64,000 nt of DNA from Ciceribacter sp. T2.26MG-112.2 (GTDB lineage Bacteria > Pseudomonadota > Alphaproteobacteria > Rhizobiales > Rhizobiaceae), in contig NZ_UEYQ01000008.1 of NCBI RefSeq assembly GCF_900492205.1, positions 1 through 64,000 on the forward strand, read 5' to 3'. The position numbers were made by a program, and so were the translations under genes. This document shows, one piece after another, positions 60,409-64,000 of the stretch. Under the pieces are notes generated by a model. It was not told the origin of the DNA, made no database searches, and saw only the letters and a list, made by a program, of their open reading frames with translations. Position 1 is the stretch's first letter. Every line of letters starts with the position of its first letter.

Positions 60409-60438
60409 GCAGGCGGCGACGTACCGCCTTTTCGCGGT

Positions 60439-61326
60439 TCAGCCTTCCAGAGGAGCGACCTTGCGGCCCGAAACAAGGCCGAGCACGACGGCACAGCCGG
60501 CGATGATGACCACCGCGCCGACCATTTGGACGATCGACAGCGGCTCGCCGAGGAAGACGGCCCCGACCAGGACGGCGATCGCGGTGACGGCAAATTCCAC
60601 GCTGATCGCCCGCGTCGCGCCGATCGAGGCCACCAGGCCGAAATAGAGCACATAGGTCATGGCGCTCATCACCACCGCGGCGATCAGCAGATAGCCGTAG
60701 TCGATCACCCGCGGCACATCCGGCACCGGGACGACGAAGAGCAAAGGCAGGGTCATCAGCCCGCCCATCAGGAAGGCGCCGATCGTCACCTCCCAGGCGC
60801 CGGTGCCCTTCAGCCTGTGGCTGGCATAATTGCTGCCGAAGGCGGCGCAGACGCAGGCAAACAGCGCGCCGGCACAGCCGAGCACGAAGGCCGTATCGAC
60901 CGGCACGGCCGGAAAGCCGACCAGAAGCACCACGCCGACGAAACCGATGACGAGCCCGACCAGACGCTCCGGCGTGATCCGCTCCAGGCCCAGGAGCTGG
61001 CCGATCACCATGGCAAACATCGGAATGGTCGCCACCAGGATCGCCGCCATGGCCGTGCCGATCAGCGGCGTGGCATAGGACAATCCCATCAACTGCCCGG
61101 CCACGGTCGTTGCCCCGACCACCGCAAACGGCCACCAGCCGGCCCGGAATGTCAGACTTCGCCCGCTGACGCGCGCCAGGAGGAAGAGCGTGATCCCGGC
61201 GATGAAGGAGCGAAAGGTGACGGCGCCGACCCAGCCGAAGGCAGCAACGATCTTCAGCACCAGCAGAAACGACAAGCCCCAGGCGACAGCCAGGAACACA
61301 TAGACGGCAAGATCCTTGGGCTTCAT
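60439..61326 (-). CDS. EamA/DMT-family transporter
   Basis: A 295-residue membrane protein with about ten hydrophobic helices in two repeated halves, typical of the drug/metabolite transporter family (EamA). The start is AVYVFLAVAWGLSFLLVLK and each half has a GA/PLI type core (YATPLIGTAMAAILVATIPMF; SVEFAVTAIAVLVGAVFLGEPL). It probably exports an amino acid or small metabolite. It stands alone, convergent with the HupE gene. The substrate cannot be told from sequence. Confidence 0.88.
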   Translation of the reverse strand: MKPKDLAVYVFLAVAWGLSFLLVLKIVAAFGWVGAVTFRSFIAGITLFLLARVSGRSLTFRAGWWPFAVVGATTVAGQLMGLSYATPLIGTAMAAILVATIPMFAMVIGQLLGLERITPERLVGLVIGFVGVVLLVGFPAVPVDTAFVLGCAGALFACVCAAFGSNYASHRLKGTGAWEVTIGAFLMGGLMTLPLLFVVPVPDVPRVIDYGYLLIAAVVMSAMTYVLYFGLVASIGATRAISVEFAVTAIAVLVGAVFLGEPLSIVQMVGAVVIIAGCAVVLGLVSGRKVAPLEG

Positions 61327-61500
61327 GGGGGGCCTGGAAAATCCGCGCGGCGGCGGTGGAGGGGAATGGGGTAGGACGTAAGCTGACTATCGCCGGGCGC
61401 GGGCGTGGTCAAGGCGGGGGGTGAGGTAAGGTGCCGCTCCAGAATGCGGATCGCGCCGTCTCCCCGTAGCTCAATTTAGCGCACTGCCATCGAGGGAGAA

Positions 61501-61522
61501 AGTCGCGTACAATTACGCGACT
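61501..61522. promoter_or_regulatory. 9-bp hairpin/palindrome upstream of the DUF3800 gene
   Basis: AGTCGCGTA-CAAT-TACGCGACT at 61501-61522, perfect 9-bp arms. It lies between the divergent EamA and DUF3800 genes. Just before it (61459-61498) is a stretch with tRNA-like words (CCCGTAGCTCA and GCGCACTGCC) but no full cloverleaf. The rest of 61327-61604 shows no gene. Confidence 0.55.
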
Positions 61523-61604
61523 CTTGGTCAGTGACAAGCATCTAATAGCGCGCCTGACCGTTGTGTATGTTTCCCGGATCTGTCGCTTTTGGATGGAGAA
61601 CCTC

Positions 61605-62348
61605 TTGGTCTGGAAAGCCTACATTGACGACTCGTTAGAGACCGACAAAGTACTGATATTGGCGGGATACATCGCGTGTGCCAAGGAGTGGGACGCATTT
61701 TCAGTTAAATGGAAAACGCGGCTGGGTGAACTGCGCTTGGCAGAATTTAAGATGGTTCAGCGTGTGCACAGCTATCCGGAAATGAACGGATATCTGTATA
61801 AGGCCATAGAGGAGCACGTTCATTGCCTGCTATGCATTGCCGCACCAATCGAACCACTTAAGAGTGCCTGCAAAACGGTCGGCCTTCCTTATTCTAACGA
61901 CCTGCCATACCACATGGCATCGAAAGCCTTAACTGACACCCTGGCACAAATGTACCGAGACCCTGTCGATTTTACTTTTGATGAACAGGACCAGATCTCT
62001 AAAACAGTCTGTGAGACTTGGCCTACATACCTGAAGAATGCCGACCCTTTCATTCGGGAGAATATGGGCCAGTTACCAATGTTCGGGAAAAGCGTGATGC
62101 TTATGCCCTTACAGGCGGCGGATATGGCCGCTTACTGGTACAGGCGACGATGGATCGAAGAAGGCAGCTTCGAGAACCCGTCGCTGCCGTTTCCATGGAG
62201 CTGCAAAGTCGACTATCCGCGACATCTTTTAGTACTTTCAGAGAAGGACTACGTTGGCCAACTTCTTGACGCATGGCTAGCGTTTCGGAGGATGACCTTC
62301 AACGTCACCGTCTCCTTCACCTACAAAGGGCGTGACATATTCGGCTAG
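61605..62348 (+). CDS. DUF3800-family protein
   Basis: A 247-residue soluble protein. The N-terminal block VWKAYIDDSLE, then VLILAGYIACAKEWDAFSVKW, a middle DFTFDEQDQISK and a late LPLQAADMAAYWYRRR-type element (here MPLQAADMAAYWYRRR) match the DUF3800 pattern, in which acidic residues (YIDDS, FDE, Q-AD) suggest a metal-dependent nuclease-like fold. I prefer the TTG at 61605, with GGAGA five bases upstream, to the ATG at 61593 which has no site. It is richer in A+T than its neighbours and lies 92 bp from tRNA-His, convergent, so it looks like an inserted gene. DUF3800 proteins are common on mobile elements; function unknown. Confidence 0.75.
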   Translation: MVWKAYIDDSLETDKVLILAGYIACAKEWDAFSVKWKTRLGELRLAEFKMVQRVHSYPEMNGYLYKAIEEHVHCLLCIAAPIEPLKSACKTVGLPYSNDLPYHMASKALTDTLAQMYRDPVDFTFDEQDQISKTVCETWPTYLKNADPFIRENMGQLPMFGKSVMLMPLQAADMAAYWYRRRWIEEGSFENPSLPFPWSCKVDYPRHLLVLSEKDYVGQLLDAWLAFRRMTFNVTVSFTYKGRDIFG

Positions 62349-62440
62349 GCTATGTCCGCACGGTGGCTCGTCTGCCCCATAGTTGGATCGGGTCATCTTA
62401 GAAGCGATCGAGTGATCGCCGTCATCCACTAAGAAAAAAA

Positions 62441-62517
62441 TGGTACGGTTGGGGGGTCTCGAACCTCCGACCTCAGGTGCCACAAACCTGCGCTCTAACC
62501 AACTGAGCTACAACCGC
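62441..62517 (-). tRNA. tRNA-His (GTG anticodon)
   Basis: A complete 77-base tRNA with encoded CCA (62441-62443). The D arm is AGCTCAGTTGGTTAGAGC, the anticodon loop TTTGTGG gives anticodon GTG, and the T arm has GGTTCGAGACC. The acceptor pairs GCGGTTG with CAACCGT, ending in discriminator A73 with no G-1. Most bacteria have G-1:C73 in tRNA-His; A73 without G-1 is the known alphaproteobacterial form. A run of seven T follows the CCA on the minus strand (62440-62434). Confidence 0.97.
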
Positions 62518-62594
62518 ACATCAGGCGCGAACGACGCCTTGGGGGGTCACATACGGGCAGTTCGCGTCTTTTTCAAGCCTTTTTTGCGCGAAAC

Positions 62595-62625
62595 GAAAAA
62601 AGGCCGGGACAAGGTGTCCCGGCCT
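62595..62625 (-). terminator. rho-independent terminator of the phasin gene
   Basis: On the minus strand an 11-bp perfect stem (62625-62615 and 62611-62601) with a 3-base loop is followed by six T (62600-62595). It lies 29 bp after the phasin stop codon. Confidence 0.9.
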
Positions 62626-62654
62626 CAAGTCCTTGGGAGGACATGTGTCTTTGA

Positions 62655-63110
62655 TCAGGCGGCCTTGAAGGTCGACATGACCTTTTCAGCGGCTTCCTTG
62701 CCCGGCTTCACGACCGTTTCGGCAACCTTCTTGACGGCTTCCTGCATGGTCTTGGCCTGTTCGACGGTGACTTCGGCCTGCTTGCGGATGAAGGAGGTCT
62801 GCAGTTCGACCAGTTCGGCGATCGACTTCACGCCGAGCAGGGCTTCCATGTGCGACAGCGACATTTCGGCATTGGTGCGCAGCGCGTCGATGGCCTTGAG
62901 GCCGAGTTCGACGGTGCCGGCCTGGGCGGTCTGGAGCGTGGTCTCGACGGTCTTGGTGGCTTCCTCGGTCGCGGTCTTCATCTTGGCATAGGCGTCCTTC
63001 GACTGGGCTGCGCCCTTTTCGGCGAAGTCGCGGAAGGTTTCATTGACCTTTGCCGGGTCGAATGCGGTGGCGGAGAAGGAGAAGACGTCCTTTTGGGAAT
63101 TGGCAGCCAT
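62655..63110 (-). CDS. phaP: phasin (polyhydroxyalkanoate granule protein)
   Basis: A 151-residue helical protein of the phasin family. It coats polyhydroxybutyrate granules. The sequence is almost all amphipathic helix: FRDFAEKGAAQSKDAYAKMK, ATKTVETTLQTAQAGTVELG, then LLGVKSIAELVELQTSFIRK (the phasin core) and EQAKTMQEAVKKVAETV. The ATG at 63110 is chosen because the conserved MAANSQKDVFSF begins here and AGGA lies nine bases upstream; longer frames upstream look non-coding. It is divergent from the CbrA-like kinase. Confidence 0.92.
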   Translation of the reverse strand: MAANSQKDVFSFSATAFDPAKVNETFRDFAEKGAAQSKDAYAKMKTATEEATKTVETTLQTAQAGTVELGLKAIDALRTNAEMSLSHMEALLGVKSIAELVELQTSFIRKQAEVTVEQAKTMQEAVKKVAETVVKPGKEAAEKVMSTFKAA

Positions 63111-63305
63111 GTCAGTGATCCTCATCTTTGAGCGGGTCAGCGATGGGCGGGCCCGGTTGTGTTCGATGATCTCCATATAGCACCACCCATTGTGCATTGC
63201 AATATTATTGTGCGCTGCAACATGAATTTTCTCGCCTGCCTTGCGGATTAACCCTGTTGGTCGAAACAGTCGCACCTTGCTGGACCCGAAAGCCGTGCCT
63301 AGCTA

Positions 63306-63320
63306 TTAAAAATCTGTTAA
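63306..63320 (+). promoter_or_regulatory. CtrA box upstream of the CbrA-like kinase
   Basis: TTAA-AAATCTG-TTAA at 63306-63320 matches the alphaproteobacterial CtrA consensus TTAA-N7-TTAA exactly, 40 bp before the kinase start codon. The other sequence of the 250-bp divergent gap (63111-63360) holds the phasin promoter side and no gene. Confidence 0.6.
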
Positions 63321-63360
63321 TTTGCCGCAGGTGACGGCAATTGCTAAGACAGGTCCCAGG

Positions 63361-64000
63361 ATGCCCGCTCCATACCCGTTCATCGACGTCGCCGTTCACG
63401 ACAGCATCCGCCCGCGCTTTGCCCGGGGCGAGGCGCTCGTCGTGTTTTCGCCCGCGCTCGACCGGGTTCTGTGGGCCAATGGCGCCGGCGCACGCTTCTT
63501 CGGCAATGCCTCGATCTACGATCTCCTTGAGGAAGGACCGAACCGCGGCGACGTCGCCTTCCGCCAGATCGAGGGCGTGGCCCGCCAACTGAGTGCGGTT
63601 GGCGACCGCCGTTCGCTGCTGTTGCGCATCGCTTCCGGCTTCCAACGCGTTCCCGTGACGGCGACGGCGGAGATGGTCGAGATCCGCCGCGGCGAGCCCG
63701 TCATCCTCCTGTCCGTTCCGCCGCTCGGCAAGGCCGGCAGCCTTACCGAACGCGCCGGCGACATGCTGAGCGGCTTCGACGATCCCGATACCCACATGGC
63801 CGTGCTCGACGGCGAGGGCCGGGTGGTCGTCGCCTCGGCGAAATTTGCCGGTCTCGGCATCACCCCGCAGACCGCCCGCACGCTGGTGACGCTGGCCGGC
63901 ACCGATGCCGACCATCTGGTCAAGCGGCCGATCCCGACCGGGCGCGGCTATCTGCCGGCGGCCATCGGCAAGCTCAGCGACGATCCGGCGCTGCATCTGC
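63361..64000 (+). CDS. cbrA: CbrA-like PAS sensor histidine kinase, N-terminal part (truncated by window end)
   Basis: The first 213 codons of a protein that runs past the window end. The start (MPAPYPFIDVAVHDSIRPRF) and following blocks (LVVFSPALDRVLWANGAGARFFG, ESA-free PAS-like fold, and LLSVPPLGKAGSLTERAGDML) resemble the N-terminus of CbrA and PdhS-type cell-cycle kinases of rhizobia as I remember them. The kinase core is not in view. CbrA controls DivK phosphorylation and so CtrA activity in S. meliloti, where it lies beside a phasin gene as here. A perfect CtrA box lies upstream. The identity is likely but rests on the N-terminus and neighbours. Confidence 0.7.
   Translation, partial: MPAPYPFIDVAVHDSIRPRFARGEALVVFSPALDRVLWANGAGARFFGNASIYDLLEEGPNRGDVAFRQIEGVARQLSAVGDRRSLLLRIASGFQRVPVTATAEMVEIRRGEPVILLSVPPLGKAGSLTERAGDMLSGFDDPDTHMAVLDGEGRVVVASAKFAGLGITPQTARTLVTLAGTDADHLVKRPIPTGRGYLPAAIGKLSDDPALHL

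Noticed and set aside
61459-61500. An intact tRNA gene upstream of the DUF3800 gene
   Set aside because: CCCGTAGCTCA and GCGCACTGCC resemble tRNA parts, but the D arm is too short and no T arm or acceptor pairing follows, so at most it is a remnant.
1-64000. CRISPR arrays, rRNA genes or a replication origin
   Set aside because: No regularly spaced direct repeats, no rRNA sequence and no DnaA-box cluster or repABC genes were noticed on reading the window.

Overview
The window reads as chromosome of a GC-rich alphaproteobacterium of the Rhizobiaceae (Rhizobium/Ensifer/Shinella type). The evidence is the right-hand gene set: rirA (Rrf2 iron regulator) divergent from an FbpA-like iron-binding protein, then mmsA, a LysR gene, a tRNA-His that lacks G-1 and carries A73 (the alphaproteobacterial form), a phasin gene, and the start of a CbrA-like histidine kinase. 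From memory this order resembles the Sinorhizobium meliloti chromosome (rirA region through phaP-cbrA); no alignment was run.

Layout. (1) 1-5.8 kb: a mobile segment with a serine resolvase and a candidate res site, a second resolvase tail left as a fragment, a ParA-like ATPase overlapping two unknown genes, and a complete tyrosine integrase. The ParA operon is visibly poorer in GC than the rest. (2) 6.1-13.4 kb: a peptide/opine-type ABC transporter (binding protein, two permeases, fused double ATPase) followed by an RpiR/SIS regulator and a class C beta-lactamase-fold amide hydrolase, probably one catabolic unit. (3) 13.5-20.1 kb: a two-component system whose sensor has an Asp/Glu-rich extracytoplasmic loop, divergent from a small PepSY protein, an exported protein with 17 consecutive Asp, a DUF2271 protein, a PepSY-flavodoxin-FNR membrane reductase and ApbE. 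I read this as a flavin-dependent transmembrane electron-transfer module. A 14-bp repeat lies at almost the same distance upstream of two of its genes. (4) 20.3-26.5 kb: a CHASE2 nucleotide cyclase translationally coupled to a very large FecR-TPR-outer-membrane-barrel fusion, and, divergent from them, a small membrane protein resembling the Pycsar TM effector family.

(5) 26.7-44.7 kb: a surface-glycan locus. It has a KpsC-type Kdo transferase, a CBS-nucleotidyltransferase (PtmE-like), a large GT-B-like transferase, the legionaminic-type nonulosonate pathway (LegI, LegH, LegG, LegB, LegC, LegF) and extra tailoring genes: a GNAT, a PIG-L deacetylase, a TPR-GT29 sialyltransferase, two Gfo/Idh/MocA oxidoreductases and an SGNH hydrolase. 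Most neighbours overlap or abut, so much of it should be co-transcribed. (6) 44.8-52.3 kb: a beta-CASP metallo-beta-lactamase, a DUF454 membrane protein, then a gamma-glutamyl-polyamine type block (DadA-like oxidoreductase, PuuA-like ligase, PuuB-like oxidase, carbamoylputrescine amidase). (7) 52.4-64 kb: intergenic palindromic repeats, gluconokinase, GMC oxidoreductase, rirA, iron-binding protein, mmsA, LysR, HupE/UreJ, EamA, a DUF3800 gene next to tRNA-His, phasin, and a truncated CbrA-like kinase with a perfect CtrA box upstream.

All functional calls come from reading the sequence and from family knowledge. No database search was run, and residue positions are approximate unless tied to a counted motif.
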